Assembly: GCF_003014555.1 (NCBI RefSeq)
Contig: NZ_PYGE01000018.1
Coordinates: 38,726 to 102,725, forward strand
Direction of reading: 5' to 3'
DNA: 64,000 nt
From: Haloactinopolyspora alba
GTDB lineage: Bacteria; Actinomycetota; Actinomycetes; Jiangellales; Jiangellaceae
Every line of letters begins with the position of its first letter. Position 1 is the first letter of the stretch. A program made the translations under genes and the position numbers. Of this stretch, positions 36,709 through 46,885 are shown one piece after another. The notes beneath the pieces are model-generated. The model searched no databases and was not told the origin of the DNA. It worked only from the letters and a program-made list of their open reading frames with translations.

Positions 36709-38451
36709 TCAGTTCACCGGGGCGAACGAGCGCACCATCTCGCGCAGCTCGTCGGTGCGCTCGTGGTCCCAGTCGCCCGGCGGCGCCACCGCCAGCCACG
36801 CGTCGACGAGCTCGCCGCCGTAGTTGTGCCCGTGCCCGGCCGGAACCGTGGCCGACAGCGCCATGTCGGCGGTGATCTGCCAGAACGTGACGAACGGATA
36901 CCAGTCGAAGTTGTCGATGACGTCCGGTCCGTGCTCCTCGGTGATCCATTCCGGCTGCGAGAACATCAGGTCCCACGACCACAGCGCCACCGGGTCGGAG
37001 GCGTGTTGCAGGAACAGCACCGGCGGCTCGTCGCCGGAGAACTCCAGGTCCATCGGCTCCTGCCAGCCGCCCCAGAACTTCACGTCCTCGCCGCCCTCGT
37101 ACACCGGCAGCCGCGCCGGCGAGCCCGGGTCGCGCTGCTCGGTCAGCTCGGAGCGCAGCGCGTGCCCGGTCGGCGAGCCCACCCAGAGCGCTCCGTCCAC
37201 CTTGTCCTGCAGATCGTCCAGACCGTCGAACGGCGCCGAGCTTCCCAGCGCGCCGAGGCTCTCGCCGTAGACCACCAGCCGTGGCCGCGAGTCGGCGGGC
37301 AGCTCCCGCCACGCCGCGTGCACCGCCTCGAACAGCGCCCGGCCCGCGATGCGCACCTGCTCCTGGTCGGCGACGAACGAGATCCAGCTGGGCAGGTACG
37401 AGTACTGCGTCGCGACGATCGCGGAGTCGCCGTTGTACAAGTACTCGAGCGCATCCGCCGCGGCGCCGTCCACCCACCCGGTCCCCGTCGTGGTGACGAC
37501 GACCAGCACCTCGCGTTCGAACCCGCCCGCACGCTCGAGCTCGCGCACCGCCAGCGACGCCAGGCCCGCAGGGGTCTCCGCCGAGTTCATGCCGACGTAG
37601 GCGCGCACCGGGTCCGTCGCCGGGCGGCCGTTGAACGCCGTCAATTCGGCCGCGGTCGGCCCGGAGGACACGAACTCGCGGCCCTTACGCCCGAGTGAGT
37701 CCCACGTCACCAGCGAATCCGGTCCACCGGAGTGGGTGCGGCTGGTCGGCGCGTTGTTCCCCGCCTCGGTCTCCTGGTTGACCGCCGCGAAAGCATCGTT
37801 CGCCACACCGAGCAGCGACGGGTACAACAGCCCCGTCCACGACCAGAAGGACACCACCGCGACGCACGTCACCGAGGCCACCAGCGCCGCCAACGGTGGC
37901 ACCCAGCGCCCGAAGAACCGGCGCAGGCGCCTCGACGCACCGCGCACCAGCCGGCCGACGGCCAGGAACGCCACGAAGATCGCCCCCGCCACCAGAACGA
38001 TCAGCACGTAGTGGTTCGGCCCCGGGCTCTCCACGCCCATCAACGACCGGATCTGCGTCTGCCACCCGGCCGCGGCGGTGAGGTACCAGCTCGCCGCCAC
38101 GGTCGCGACCACGCTCAACGCCCACCAGGCGATCAGCCGGACGCGCCGCGACGGGGACAGCAACGACGGACGCACCTGTCGCACGACCACCCGGACCAGC
38201 CAGCCGAGCAGCGAGCCCAGCGCATAGCCGATGATCGCGGTCAGCCCGCTGACGATCGCCTGGTAGATCCACGTCCGCGGCAGCAGGGACGGCGTCAGCG
38301 ACCAGCAGAAGAAGCACGTCGCCCCGATCAGCCCGCCGTAGTCCGGCGTCAGCCACCGCAGGAACCGGCCGAGCACCGGAACGTCGAGCACCGGCCGGAT
38401 CCGGCGTGCCACCTGTGCCGAACGGTCCGGCAGCAGCGTCGTCACCGGCAC
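36709..38451 (-). CDS. Membrane alpha/beta-hydrolase (Abhydrolase_9 type)
   Basis: A 580-residue membrane protein. The N-terminal ~220 residues hold about five or six hydrophobic helices (for example GLTAIIGYALGSLLGWLV and YVLIVLVAGAIFVAFLAV). The C-terminal ~350 residues form a cytosolic or periplasmic hydrolase domain with nucleophile motif GESLG (VVYGESLGALG) and the acid/His region (LQHASDPVALW; GHGHNYGGELVDAW). This fits the alpha/beta-hydrolase_9 family, whose substrate is unknown. It lies between rplA and rplJ. GTG after GGAGG. Confidence 0.85.
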   Translation of the reverse strand: MPVTTLLPDRSAQVARRIRPVLDVPVLGRFLRWLTPDYGGLIGATCFFCWSLTPSLLPRTWIYQAIVSGLTAIIGYALGSLLGWLVRVVVRQVRPSLLSPSRRVRLIAWWALSVVATVAASWYLTAAAGWQTQIRSLMGVESPGPNHYVLIVLVAGAIFVAFLAVGRLVRGASRRLRRFFGRWVPPLAALVASVTCVAVVSFWSWTGLLYPSLLGVANDAFAAVNQETEAGNNAPTSRTHSGGPDSLVTWDSLGRKGREFVSSGPTAAELTAFNGRPATDPVRAYVGMNSAETPAGLASLAVRELERAGGFEREVLVVVTTTGTGWVDGAAADALEYLYNGDSAIVATQYSYLPSWISFVADQEQVRIAGRALFEAVHAAWRELPADSRPRLVVYGESLGALGSSAPFDGLDDLQDKVDGALWVGSPTGHALRSELTEQRDPGSPARLPVYEGGEDVKFWGGWQEPMDLEFSGDEPPVLFLQHASDPVALWSWDLMFSQPEWITEEHGPDVIDNFDWYPFVTFWQITADMALSATVPAGHGHNYGGELVDAWLAVAPPGDWDHERTDELREMVRSFAPVN

Positions 38452-38474
38452 GACGACCTCCAGGTACCACGAAG

Positions 38475-38512
38475 CGGCCGCCGTGCCCCGACGGTTCGGG
38501 TCACGGCGGCCG
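38475..38512 (-). terminator. rplKA operon terminator
   Basis: Perfect 11-bp arms (CGGCCGCCGTG / CACGGCGGCCG) with an inner CCCGA-CGGT-TCGGG hairpin, 41 bp past the rplA stop. A second small hairpin (GAGCCGTT-C-AACGGCTC, 38524-38540) precedes it. Confidence 0.7.
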
Positions 38513-38553
38513 GTGTCTGACGAGAGCCGTTCAACGGCTCACCGGTCTCGGGT

Positions 38554-39264
38554 TCACGCGTCGGCGGTCTCCGTCGCCCGGACCTTCGACGGGTCGAGCG
38601 GGATGCCCGGTCCCATGGTCGTGGTCAGCGTGACCTTCTTGATGTAGCGGCCCTTGGCCGCCGAGGGCTTGAGCCGCGTCACCTCGTCGATGGCGGCGAC
38701 GTAGTTATCGGCCAGCGCCTGGTCGGAGAACGAGGTCTTGCCGATGACGAAGTGCAGGTTCGCGTGCCGGTCCACCCGGAACTCGATCTTCCCGCCCTTG
38801 ATGTCGCCGACGGCCTTCTCGACGTCCATGGTGACCGTGCCGGTCTTCGGGTTCGGCATCAGGCCGCGCGGCCCGAGAACCCGGCCCAGCCGGCCGACCT
38901 TGCCCATCATGTCCGGCGTCGCGACGACCGCGTCGAAGTCGAGCCGGCCGCCCGACACCTCTTCGACCAGCTCGTCGCCGCCGACGATGTCGGCGCCGGC
39001 CGCGGTGGCCTCCTCCGCCTTGGGACCGACGGCGAAGACCAGGACCCGAGCGGTCTTGCCGGTGCCGTGCGGAAGGTTGACGGTGCCGCGCACCATCTGG
39101 TCGGCCTTGCGCGGGTCGACGCCGAGCCGCAACGCGACCTCGACCGTCGCGTCGTACTTCACCGGGGAGGTCTCACGTGCCAGCCGGACGGCCTCGCCGG
39201 GCGTGTAGAGCCGGTCCGCGTCGATCTTTTCGGCGGCCGACCGGTATGCCTTGCTGCGCTTCAT
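38554..39264 (-). CDS. rplA: 50S ribosomal protein uL1
   Basis: L1-stalk protein of 236 residues. [20 protein letters not shown], the [10 protein letters not shown] loop and [16 protein letters not shown] are conserved. The ATG at 39264 gives the canonical start. Can autoregulate rplKA in other bacteria. Confidence 0.97.
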   Translation of the reverse strand: MKRSKAYRSAAEKIDADRLYTPGEAVRLARETSPVKYDATVEVALRLGVDPRKADQMVRGTVNLPHGTGKTARVLVFAVGPKAEEATAAGADIVGGDELVEEVSGGRLDFDAVVATPDMMGKVGRLGRVLGPRGLMPNPKTGTVTMDVEKAVGDIKGGKIEFRVDRHANLHFVIGKTSFSDQALADNYVAAIDEVTRLKPSAAKGRYIKKVTLTTTMGPGIPLDPSKVRATETADA

Positions 39265-39361
39265 TTCTGCTCCTCGTGCGTTCTCCGGGAGTCGTGGTAC
39301 GGACCGGCGCTTCGGCCCTGCCACTCACCACGGCGCCACTGTGGCCCGTGGCACGACTGCG

Positions 39362-39793
39362 TCAGTCGTTGACGGTCACGCCCATCTGCCGCGCCGTCCC
39401 CGCGATGATCTTCTCCGCGGATTCGAAGTCGTAGGCGTTGAGATCGGGCATCTTCTGCTCGGCGATCGCGCGCACCTGGTCGCGGCTGATGGAGGCGACC
39501 TTGATGCGATGGGGCTCGCTGGAGCCCTTGTCGACACCGGCGGCCTTCAGGATCAGCTTCGCGGCCGGCGGCGTCTTCGTGACGAAGGTGAAGGAACGGT
39601 CCTCGTAGACCGTGATCTCCACCGGCACGACGTTGCCGCGCTGCGCCTCGGTAGCGGCGTTGTAGGCCTTGCAGAACTCCATGATGTTCACGCCGTGCTG
39701 ACCCAGCGCGGGGCCCACGGGCGGCGCGGGGGTCGCCTGGCCGGCCTGGATCTGGAGCTTGATCAGGCCTGCGACCTTCTTCTTCGCTGGCAT
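39362..39793 (-). CDS. rplK: 50S ribosomal protein uL11
   Basis: GTPase-centre protein of 143 residues. [40 protein letters not shown] and the C-terminal rRNA-binding domain ([20 protein letters not shown]) are typical. The Pro-rich thiopeptide-binding segment (QATPAPPVG) looks wild type. Confidence 0.97.
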   Translation of the reverse strand: MPAKKKVAGLIKLQIQAGQATPAPPVGPALGQHGVNIMEFCKAYNAATEAQRGNVVPVEITVYEDRSFTFVTKTPPAAKLILKAAGVDKGSSEPHRIKVASISRDQVRAIAEQKMPDLNAYDFESAEKIIAGTARQMGVTVND

Positions 39794-39866
39794 TCCTCGG
39801 GTCCTTCTCGTGGTGTGACTGCTGAGCACCGGTGACCGGACGCACCGGCCGGTGCGGTGGATGCCG

Positions 39867-40571
39867 TCAGAGCTTCTGGATCTGGTTGAACGAAAGCTCG
39901 ACGGGGGTTTCACGACCGAAGATCTCGACCAGACCCTTGATCTTCTGCGAGTCGGTGTTGATCTCGTTGATCGTCGCGTGCAACGTCGCGAACGGGCCGT
40001 CGATGACCATGACGGAGTCGCCGACCTGGAAGTCGAGGACCTCGACCTGCTTCTTCTCTTCCTCGGCCGCAGGCTTGGTCTCCTCGGGCACCTCCGGCGC
40101 GAGCCAACGCTCGACCTCGTCGAGGCTCAGCGGGATCGGCTGGTGCGCATGCCCGACGAACCCGGTGACGGCCGGGGTGTTGCGCACCGCCGCCCACGAC
40201 TCGTCGGTCATTTCCATGCGGACGAGCACGTACCCGGGGAACCGGTGGCGCTTGACCATACGCCGCTGGTTGTTCTTGATCTCGGCCACCTCTTCGGTGG
40301 GCACCTCGACCTCGTAGATGAAGTCTTCCATGTTGAGGCTCGTGATGCGGTTCTCGAGATTGGCGCGGACCCGGTTCTCCATGCCCGAGTACGTCTGCAC
40401 GACGAACCACTCGCCCGGCTTGGCGCGAAGTGCACGGCGGAACTCGCCCAGCGGGTCGGCCCCTTCGGACTCGGCGTTGGGCGCCTCTTCGGCAGGCTCC
40501 GCCGGGCCGTCCGCGCCTTCGTTCGGCTGGGCGGCCTCGAGGTCCTCGATGGTCGACTCGTGCTCGGACAC
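39867..40571 (-). CDS. nusG: Transcription termination/antitermination factor NusG
   Basis: A 234-residue elongation factor. An acidic ~48-residue N-terminal extension is common in actinobacteria. The NGN domain ([20 protein letters not shown]) and KOW domain ([20 protein letters not shown]) follow. GTG at 40571 with AGGAGGAAG about 12 nt upstream. Starts 44 bp after secE. Confidence 0.96.
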   Translation of the reverse strand: MSEHESTIEDLEAAQPNEGADGPAEPAEEAPNAESEGADPLGEFRRALRAKPGEWFVVQTYSGMENRVRANLENRITSLNMEDFIYEVEVPTEEVAEIKNNQRRMVKRHRFPGYVLVRMEMTDESWAAVRNTPAVTGFVGHAHQPIPLSLDEVERWLAPEVPEETKPAAEEEKKQVEVLDFQVGDSVMVIDGPFATLHATINEINTDSQKIKGLVEIFGRETPVELSFNQIQKL

Positions 40572-40615
40572 GGTGTGTGCTTCTTCCTCCTCGATGCGGC
40601 TGATCGCGGGCCGAC

Positions 40616-40864
40616 TCAGCCGAAGATCTCGAACATCGCCCAGCCCAGACCGAGGTCGAGCAGAGTGACGTAGGTGATCATGATCGCGACGAACACGAGC
40701 ACCACTGCCGTGTACGTCAGGAGCTGCTTGCGGGTCGGATAGACGACCTTGCGCAGCTCCGCCACCACCTGGCGGACCCACAGCGACAACCGCGCGAACG
40801 GGCCACGCCGTCTGGGCGAATGTGGACGCTCGGGGGTAGCGGTCCTCCCGCTGGTCTCCGTCAC
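40616..40864 (-). CDS. secE: Protein translocase subunit SecE
   Basis: An 82-residue single-span SecE. The amphipathic [20 protein letters not shown] region precedes the TM helix ([20 protein letters not shown]). GTG start. Follows tRNA-Trp, the usual actinobacterial context. Confidence 0.95.
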   Translation of the reverse strand: MTETSGRTATPERPHSPRRRGPFARLSLWVRQVVAELRKVVYPTRKQLLTYTAVVLVFVAIMITYVTLLDLGLGWAMFEIFG

Positions 40865-40937
40865 GTGCTACCTCGCTTGAGTCGTGTACGTCACCCGGCC
40901 GGGCGCCGCAGTGGGTCCGGCCGCTGGATGCGGCCAG

Positions 40938-41010
40938 CAGGGCAGGAGGGACTCGAACCCCCAACCGCCGGTTTTGGAGACCGGTGCTCTACCAATTGAG
41001 CCACTGCCCT
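40938..41010 (-). tRNA. tRNA-Trp (CCA)
   Basis: A 73-nt cloverleaf. Acceptor AGGGCAG/CTGCCCT, D-loop TGGCTCAATTGGTAGAGC, anticodon loop CTCCAAA with anticodon CCA, and T-loop GTTCGAGTC. CCA is not encoded. Confidence 0.97.
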
Positions 41011-41288
41011 TCGGTGAACTGCACGTCGCCCGCCGAAGCCGTGCGGGCGCACTTCGACTGGGGTCCGTCGACCACCAAGCAACAGAGTGTACGTGCTCGG
41101 CGGCACTTCGGTCTAACTCACCCGCCGACAGCCCGCGCGGTGCCACGCCGAACTCCTGCCGAACCGCCTGCCCAGGGAGTGGACACACCGGGCGTCCGGG
41201 CGACGCGAACGTGCAGAACCTCGCGGTCGGCGGCCAACCCGGCTATCGTCCGGTTCGACATCGAGTCAACCACGACGGAGACTGAACC

Positions 41289-41900
41289 ATGAGCGGCACC
41301 ACGCCCCCACCGGGCTCCGAGCCGAACAACGACAACTCCAATCCGTACGCGCAGCCGAACGAGCCCGCGTCCGGGCAGCCGTGGGCGAGCGGTCCGCCCG
41401 ACCAGCCTCCGGCCTGGAGCGGGTCCGCGTACGACGCCAACCCCGTGTCCGCGCCCGAACCACCGCCGTCGATCCTGAACGCGGTCAAGCTCATGTACGT
41501 GGGCGCCGCGCTGTCCCTGGTGGGTGTGCTGTTCGCGGCCCTGAGCACGGGCAGCATCCGCGACGCCGTCGAGGAGAGCGACCCCAACCTCACCGAGAGC
41601 GAGATCGACGCCGCGGCGAACCTGGCCATCGGCGTCGCTGTCGTCGTGTCGCTCCTCGGCGTCGCACTGTGGCTGTGGATGGCCGTCAAGAACAAGCAGG
41701 GCCGGTCGTGGGCACGGGTCGTCGCGACCGTGCTCGGAGGGCTGAACATCGTGTTCACGTTGTTCTCGCTCGGCAACACCGCGGGGCTCAACCTCGTCGT
41801 CAACCTCGTCACCGTCGTCCTGGCCGCGGTGATCCTGTGGTTCCTGTACCGGCCGGAGTCGACCGAGTACTACCGAGCCGTCAGCAGGATGACGAGCTGA
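41289..41900 (+). CDS. Small multi-pass membrane protein
   Basis: A 203-residue protein. The first ~58 residues are Pro/Ser/Asn/Gln-rich and disordered (repeats of the NPYAQP kind). Four hydrophobic segments follow (about 65-85, 112-133, 145-160, 168-188). This layout is common in actinobacterial membrane proteins of unknown role. ATG 41289, transcribed opposite to secE. Confidence 0.75.
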   Translation: MSGTTPPPGSEPNNDNSNPYAQPNEPASGQPWASGPPDQPPAWSGSAYDANPVSAPEPPPSILNAVKLMYVGAALSLVGVLFAALSTGSIRDAVEESDPNLTESEIDAAANLAIGVAVVVSLLGVALWLWMAVKNKQGRSWARVVATVLGGLNIVFTLFSLGNTAGLNLVVNLVTVVLAAVILWFLYRPESTEYYRAVSRMTS

Positions 41901-41982
41901 CCCGAAGCTCGAGCTTCGACGGACCGCTTCGACGGTCCGCTTCGGGGAACTGCTTGGCGGGGCGCGGCGAGATGATGCCAGG

Positions 41983-43212
41983 ATGGACCGCATGATCTCG
42001 CCCGCCCCCGCCGAACGTTCCCACCCGCGCGTGTCCACCCGCATCGCCTCGATCGCCGAGTCCGCGACGCTCGCCGTGGACGCGAAGGCCAAGGCGCTCA
42101 AGGCGGCGGGCAGGCCGGTCATCGGGTTCGGCGCCGGCGAGCCGGACTTCCCGACCCCCGACTACATCGTCGACGCGGCGGTCGAGGCCTGCCGCGATCC
42201 CCGGAACCACCGCTACACCCCGGCCGGCGGGCTGCCCGAGCTGAAAGAGGCCGTCGCGGCCAAGACCGCACGCGACTCGGGCTTGCACGTCGACCCCGCG
42301 CAGGTCCTGATCACCAACGGCGGCAAGCAGGCCGTGTACGAGGCGTTCGCCGCCCTGCTCGACCCGGGCGACGAGGTTCTCGTGCCGGCGCCGTACTGGA
42401 CCACCTACCCCGAGTCGATCAAGCTGGCCGGCGGCGTACCGGTCGAGGTGCTCGCCGACGAGAGCACCGGCTACCGCATCGACGTCGACCAGCTCGAGGC
42501 CGCCCGCACCGAGCGTACGAAGGTCCTGCTGTTCGTCTCACCGTCGAACCCCACGGGCGCGGTGTACCCGCCCGAGCAGGTCGCCGAGATCGGCCGGTGG
42601 GCACACCGCAACGGCCTCTGGGTCGTCACCGACGAGATCTACGAGCACCTCACCTACGGCGACGCGTCGTTCTCCTCCGTGCCGGTCCAGGTCCCCGAGC
42701 TGGCCGACACCTGCGTCGTCGTGAACGGGGTCGCCAAGACCTACGCGATGACCGGCTGGCGGGTCGGCTGGATGGTCGGCCCCGCGGACCTGGTCAAGGC
42801 CGCGGCGAACATGCAGTCGCACGCCACCTCGAACGTCGCGAACGTCTCCCAGCGCGCCGCCCTCGCGGCCGTCTCCGGTGACCTGTCCGCCGTCTCGGCG
42901 ATGCGCGAGGCCTTCGACCGGCGCCGGCGCACCATCGTGGCAATGCTCAACGAGATCGACGGCGTCTACTGCCCGGAGCCCGAGGGCGCGTTCTACGCCT
43001 ACCCCTCGGTCAAGGGCGTTCTGGGCCGCGACGTCGCCGGGCGCACCCCGGCCACCAGCGCGGAGCTCGCCGAGGTCATCCTGGACGAGGCCGAGGTGGC
43101 GGTCGTGCCCGGCGAGGCGTTCGGCCCGAGCGGATACCTCCGGCTGTCGTACGCACTCGGCGACGACGACCTCGCCGAGGGGGTCGGGCGGATCCAGCGT
43201 CTGCTCAGCTGA
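41983..43212 (+). CDS. Pyridoxal-phosphate aminotransferase, class I
   Basis: A 409-residue fold-type I aminotransferase, aspartate-aminotransferase-like. The substrate-binding [41 protein letters not shown] and PLP-lysine motif ([15 protein letters not shown]) are intact. Probably aspartate aminotransferase, but the family covers several substrates. Starts ATG 41983 or 41992. Confidence 0.9.
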   Translation: MDRMISPAPAERSHPRVSTRIASIAESATLAVDAKAKALKAAGRPVIGFGAGEPDFPTPDYIVDAAVEACRDPRNHRYTPAGGLPELKEAVAAKTARDSGLHVDPAQVLITNGGKQAVYEAFAALLDPGDEVLVPAPYWTTYPESIKLAGGVPVEVLADESTGYRIDVDQLEAARTERTKVLLFVSPSNPTGAVYPPEQVAEIGRWAHRNGLWVVTDEIYEHLTYGDASFSSVPVQVPELADTCVVVNGVAKTYAMTGWRVGWMVGPADLVKAAANMQSHATSNVANVSQRAALAAVSGDLSAVSAMREAFDRRRRTIVAMLNEIDGVYCPEPEGAFYAYPSVKGVLGRDVAGRTPATSAELAEVILDEAEVAVVPGEAFGPSGYLRLSYALGDDDLAEGVGRIQRLLS

Positions 43213-43247
43213 CCGGCGCGCACGGCCACGATCGGGTGAGGAGTGTG

Positions 43248-44324
43248 GTGGAGCCAGTGGACGACGCCAGCCCGGCGGTCTCGACCGGACCGGCCGCGAC
43301 GACGTCCGGACGTGACCTGCGCGCCCTGCCCAAGGCGCACCTGCATCTGCACTTCACCGGGTCGATGCGGCACTCGACGCTGCTCGACCTCGCCGACGAG
43401 CACGACGTCAGGCTGCCGGACTCGCTGCGCAACGAATGGCCGCCGCAGCTGTCCGCGGCCGACGAGAAGGGCTGGTTCCGGTTCCAGCGGCTGTACGACC
43501 TCGCGCGTTCGGTGCTGCGCACCGAGGCGGACGTGCGCCGGCTGATGCGCGAGGCGGCCGAGGACGAGGCGGCCGAGGGCTCGCGCTGGCTGGAGATCCA
43601 GGTCGACCCGTCCGGCTACGGTGCCCGGTTCGGGGGCATCACCGCGTTCACCGATCTCGTGCTCGACGCGGCCCGGGTGGCGTCGGAGCACACCGGCGTC
43701 GGCATCGCCGTCGTCATCGCGGCCAACCGCACCAAGCACCCGCTCGACGCACGCACGCTCGCCCGGCTGGCCGCCAAGTACGCCGGGCGCGGCGTGGTGG
43801 GGTTCGGGCTGTCCAACGACGAGCGGCGCGGCACGATCCACGACTTCGCACCCGCGTTCTCGATCGCCCATCGCGCCGGCCTGCTGTCGGTGCCGCACGG
43901 TGGAGAGCTGCTCGGACCGGACAGCGCCCGGTCGTGCCTGAACGACCTGCGCGCACGGCGCCTGGGACACGGAATCCGCGCCACCGAGGATCCCGCGCTG
44001 CTCGAGCGGATAGCCGGCGAGGAGGTCACCCTCGAGGTCTGCCCGGCCTCGAACGTGAGCCTCGGTGTCTACCCGACCTCCGCTGACGTGCCGTTGCGGA
44101 CGTTGCTCGCCGCGGGCGTCCCGGTGGCGCTCGGCGCCGACGACCCGTTGCTGTTCGGTTCCCGGCTGCTCGCGCAGTACACGACGGCCCGCGCGACCCA
44201 CGGTCTCGACGACGCGGAGCTGGCGGCTCTCGCGCGCGGGTCGATCCACGGGTCGTCGGCGCCGCCGGAGCTGCGCAAACAGTGGGCCGAAGAGGTCGAG
44301 GACTGGCTCGCGACTACGCCGTGA
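43248..44324 (+). CDS. add: Adenosine deaminase family protein
   Basis: About 358 residues, a TIM-barrel metallo-deaminase. Metal ligand motif HLHLHFTGSMR, catalytic HGGE, GHGIR, PASNVSLG and DDPLLF all match the family, with HLHFTG in place of the usual HLDGA. Adenosine is the default substrate, but these changes leave adenine or another purine possible. Several GTG starts cluster after GAGGAG; GTG 43248 has 4-nt spacing and 43245 or 43236 are alternatives. Confidence 0.8.
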   Translation: MEPVDDASPAVSTGPAATTSGRDLRALPKAHLHLHFTGSMRHSTLLDLADEHDVRLPDSLRNEWPPQLSAADEKGWFRFQRLYDLARSVLRTEADVRRLMREAAEDEAAEGSRWLEIQVDPSGYGARFGGITAFTDLVLDAARVASEHTGVGIAVVIAANRTKHPLDARTLARLAAKYAGRGVVGFGLSNDERRGTIHDFAPAFSIAHRAGLLSVPHGGELLGPDSARSCLNDLRARRLGHGIRATEDPALLERIAGEEVTLEVCPASNVSLGVYPTSADVPLRTLLAAGVPVALGADDPLLFGSRLLAQYTTARATHGLDDAELAALARGSIHGSSAPPELRKQWAEEVEDWLATTP

Positions 44325-44384
44325 TCATCAACGATTCACCACGTCACGAGCAGGCTCATGGTGTGGTGCATCGTTGATGATCAC
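44321..44384. terminator. Bidirectional terminator in the coding ends of two genes
   Basis: 22-bp arms with one mismatch (first 15: GTGATCATCAACGAT) and a 20-nt loop. The left arm holds the add stop codon and the whole region overlaps the last ~19 codons of the PIG-L gene. Two convergent genes thus share one hairpin. Confidence 0.7.
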
Positions 44385-45206
44385 GGGAGTGGGGCTGGAC
44401 AGGACCGCGTCCAGCGGCCCCGCCCCGCCGGTCCGCACGAACCACTCCAACCCGTACGCGTCGTCGAACGCGGCGTGGGTGACGTCCTCGGCGGTGATCT
44501 GGCTCGCGTGCGCCGCGATGGCCGCTCGTTTGACGGCGAGCTCCGTCGCCGTCGCCGTGAGCGTCAGCGCGATCTGCTCGGTCTCGACGCCGATCGGCAG
44601 GCCGGTGGCGCGGGCCGCGGCGTGCACGAGGTGGGCCCGCCCTGCCGGATCGTGCAGGTGCCCGCGGTCGACCGTGGACTCGTAGGCCGGGACGCCCGCG
44701 AGACGCGCGGCGAGCGTGCCGATGCGGTGCGCGGCCAGGTGGTCCGGGTGGCCGTAGATGCCGCCGCCGTCGTCGTACACGATCGCGTCGGCGTGTTCCT
44801 CGCCGGCGAGTGCGGCCAGGCGGCGCGCCACCCGGGCCGGATCCGCGGCGGCGAGCGCGTCACGGTGCGCGTTGTCCGCGGCACCCGGCAGCCCGGAGTC
44901 GCGATGACCCAGCAGAACCAGCCGCTGCACGCCGAGCAGATCGGCGGCCCGCTCGAGCTCGGCGACCCGCCGCTGGGCCATCGTCTCGCCCGCCGCCAAC
45001 GACACGTGCTCGGCTCCCAGCTCGCCGAGGGTGGCCGTCGCCAGGACGACACGCGCGCCGGCGTCGGCCAGGCGGCGCATCGTCGCGCCGGTGAAGATCG
45101 CCTCGTCGTCGGGATGGGCGTGCAGCACCATGACGGTGCGTCCACGCAGGTCGGCGTGCTCGCCGAAGACGTGACGACGACCGAGTTCGGGAACATTGGT
45201 GACCAT
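44328..45206 (-). CDS. PIG-L/LmbE deacetylase, MshB-like
   Basis: A 292-residue zinc-dependent N-acetylglucosaminyl deacetylase-like protein. HAHPDDEAIF holds the first zinc ligands and YGHPDHLAAH the third. MshB of mycothiol synthesis and mycothiol conjugate amidase belong to this family, but so do other deacetylases. ATG 45206 is preferred; the frame opens at GTG 45239. Confidence 0.8.
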   Translation of the reverse strand: MVTNVPELGRRHVFGEHADLRGRTVMVLHAHPDDEAIFTGATMRRLADAGARVVLATATLGELGAEHVSLAAGETMAQRRVAELERAADLLGVQRLVLLGHRDSGLPGAADNAHRDALAAADPARVARRLAALAGEEHADAIVYDDGGGIYGHPDHLAAHRIGTLAARLAGVPAYESTVDRGHLHDPAGRAHLVHAAARATGLPIGVETEQIALTLTATATELAVKRAAIAAHASQITAEDVTHAAFDDAYGLEWFVRTGGAGPLDAVLSSPTPVIINDAPHHEPARDVVNR

Positions 45207-45303
45207 CGATGTGCCTGCTGTCGTGAGCGGCCGCGACACGGCGGCCTGGTGGTCGGGGAGCGTTCGAGGAGAGCCGCGCTCAGCGACAACAGCAACAGCA
45301 CAG

Positions 45304-45346
45304 GCTGAACGTCGAGGCCGCTGCGGGAGCGGCCTCGACGTTCAGC
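45304..45346. terminator. Perfect 19-bp stem-loop in a divergent intergenic region
   Basis: Arms GCTGAACGTCGAGGCCGCT and exact complement with a 5-nt loop (GCGGG). It lies upstream of two divergent genes, where no terminator is expected. Together 45207-45530 hold no convincing gene. Confidence 0.5.
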
Positions 45347-45530
45347 ACGGTGATCACGAGAAGAGATTGTGCCACAACCTCGCTGGCGACACACCGAGCC
45401 GGAGCGGAAATCTGGACGCGGTGGGTTGCGGCCGCGCGACGGCCCCAGAGGCCGGCTGTATCAGCCATTTGACACAGATGACGTGCCACTGCTTCGCTCT
45501 CTGTGCCAGAGACATGACACAGGAGGTCAC

Positions 45531-46475
45531 GTGAGCGCGCTGCTGGCCGTCGTCGTCACCATGATCGTCGCGATCGCCGTGATCGCGCTGGCCGGAGCGG
45601 CACGACGGACGCCACCGCCGGCGGCCGGCACACCTGCCAGCGAGGCGAGCCGTCGCGTCGACGCCCATCTGCGCCGCGCCCGTCTCGCCGGCATCACCCT
45701 GGTGATCGCGGCCGCCACCAGCATCGCGGCCAGCTCCGCAGCGCTGAGCCGGGCCGAGCAGGGCTGGCCGCTGTTCGTCGCCGTCCCGCTCGCCGCCCTG
45801 CTGCTGCCGATCGCTGTCGCCGTCGGCGAGTCCACCGCGCCGATCCGGCGCACGTCCGTGGTCCGCACCGCCACACTGCGCCCTCGCGACTCGGCGACGT
45901 ACCTGCCGGCGTGGCGGCTGTCCCTGATGCGTGCGAGCGCCGGTACGGCGGCCATCGCGATGATCATCGGCATCGTCACGGCCACCGACGGTCGGCGCCT
46001 CGTCTACTCGTGCGCCGACCTGTCCACCTCGTTCGCGGGCGGGGCCAGCAGCCCTTACCCGGGCGCCGTCTACGCCGTGCCCGGTGTGCTCGCACTCACC
46101 GCCGTCGTGCTGGTCGCCGAGCTCACGGTGCGCCGGATCGTCGGCCGTCCCCCGGCCGGTGACCCCGAGCTCGATCCGGACGCCGAGCTCGACGAGCGGC
46201 TGCGGTGCACGGCCCTGCGGTCGGTCGCCCGCGCTGCGAGCACTGCCGCCGCCGTTCTCCTCGTCCAGACGAGCCTGCCGATGGCGTGGCAACTGAACCG
46301 AGCGGCGGACGCACTCGCGGACGCGGGGTGTGGCGACGGCAGCATCGCCGCCTGGTGGGACGTCCCCGCGTATGCCGGGGCAGCGCTCGGTCTGTCGATT
46401 CTGGCCGCTCTCGCGGTGGACGTGTACGCCGGCCGGCCTGCCCGGGTGCGCACGCGTTCCGGAGCGAGGTCGTGA
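45531..46475 (+). CDS. Multi-pass membrane protein
   Basis: A 314-residue membrane protein with about six hydrophobic segments (AVVVTMIVAIAVIALAG; FVAVPLAALLLPIAVAV; ASAGTAAIAMIIGIVTA; VLALTAVVLVAEL). GTG start after AGGAGG. Overlaps the GntR-type gene by 4 bp, so it is probably its regulated or partner gene. No family recognised. Confidence 0.8.
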   Translation: MSALLAVVVTMIVAIAVIALAGAARRTPPPAAGTPASEASRRVDAHLRRARLAGITLVIAAATSIAASSAALSRAEQGWPLFVAVPLAALLLPIAVAVGESTAPIRRTSVVRTATLRPRDSATYLPAWRLSLMRASAGTAAIAMIIGIVTATDGRRLVYSCADLSTSFAGGASSPYPGAVYAVPGVLALTAVVLVAELTVRRIVGRPPAGDPELDPDAELDERLRCTALRSVARAASTAAAVLLVQTSLPMAWQLNRAADALADAGCGDGSIAAWWDVPAYAGAALGLSILAALAVDVYAGRPARVRTRSGARS

Positions 46476-46864
46476 CCGCCGCGGAGGCGGTGGTCATCGA
46501 CACGTCCAGCCCCACCCCGCCGTACGAGCAGATCCGCCGCCAGATCACCGCCCAGGTCGCCGCAGGTCGGCTGCCGCTCGGCGCACGGTTGCCCAGTGTC
46601 CGTCAGCTCGCCGCCGACCTGGGCATCGCCGCCGGGACCGTCGCGCGAGCGTACCGGGAACTCGAGGCCGACGGAGTCGTACAGGCGCGGCTGCGTGGCG
46701 GCACCCGGGTCACCGCGGCGCCACCGGAACTCGACACCGAGCACCGGTCCCGGCGGCTGCACGAAGCGGCCACGGAGTACGTCCGGGCAGCGCGCCTCAC
46801 CGGCGCGGACGACGACGCCCTGCTGGACGCGGTGCGAGCGGCACTGCGCGCTCGTGACGGGTAG
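46472..46864 (+). CDS. GntR-family regulator of the YtrA type
   Basis: A 130-residue repressor. N-terminal winged helix (PPYEQIRRQITAQVAAGRLP; LPSVRQLAADLGIAAGTVAR; RELEADGVVQARLRGGT) with only a short helical tail, as in YtrA proteins. GTG overlaps the membrane-protein stop (GTGA). YtrA regulators usually control a membrane or ABC partner in the same operon. Confidence 0.9.
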   Translation: MTAAEAVVIDTSSPTPPYEQIRRQITAQVAAGRLPLGARLPSVRQLAADLGIAAGTVARAYRELEADGVVQARLRGGTRVTAAPPELDTEHRSRRLHEAATEYVRAARLTGADDDALLDAVRAALRARDG

Positions 46865-46885
46865 ACGCGCCCCGTTGCGTGCGGT

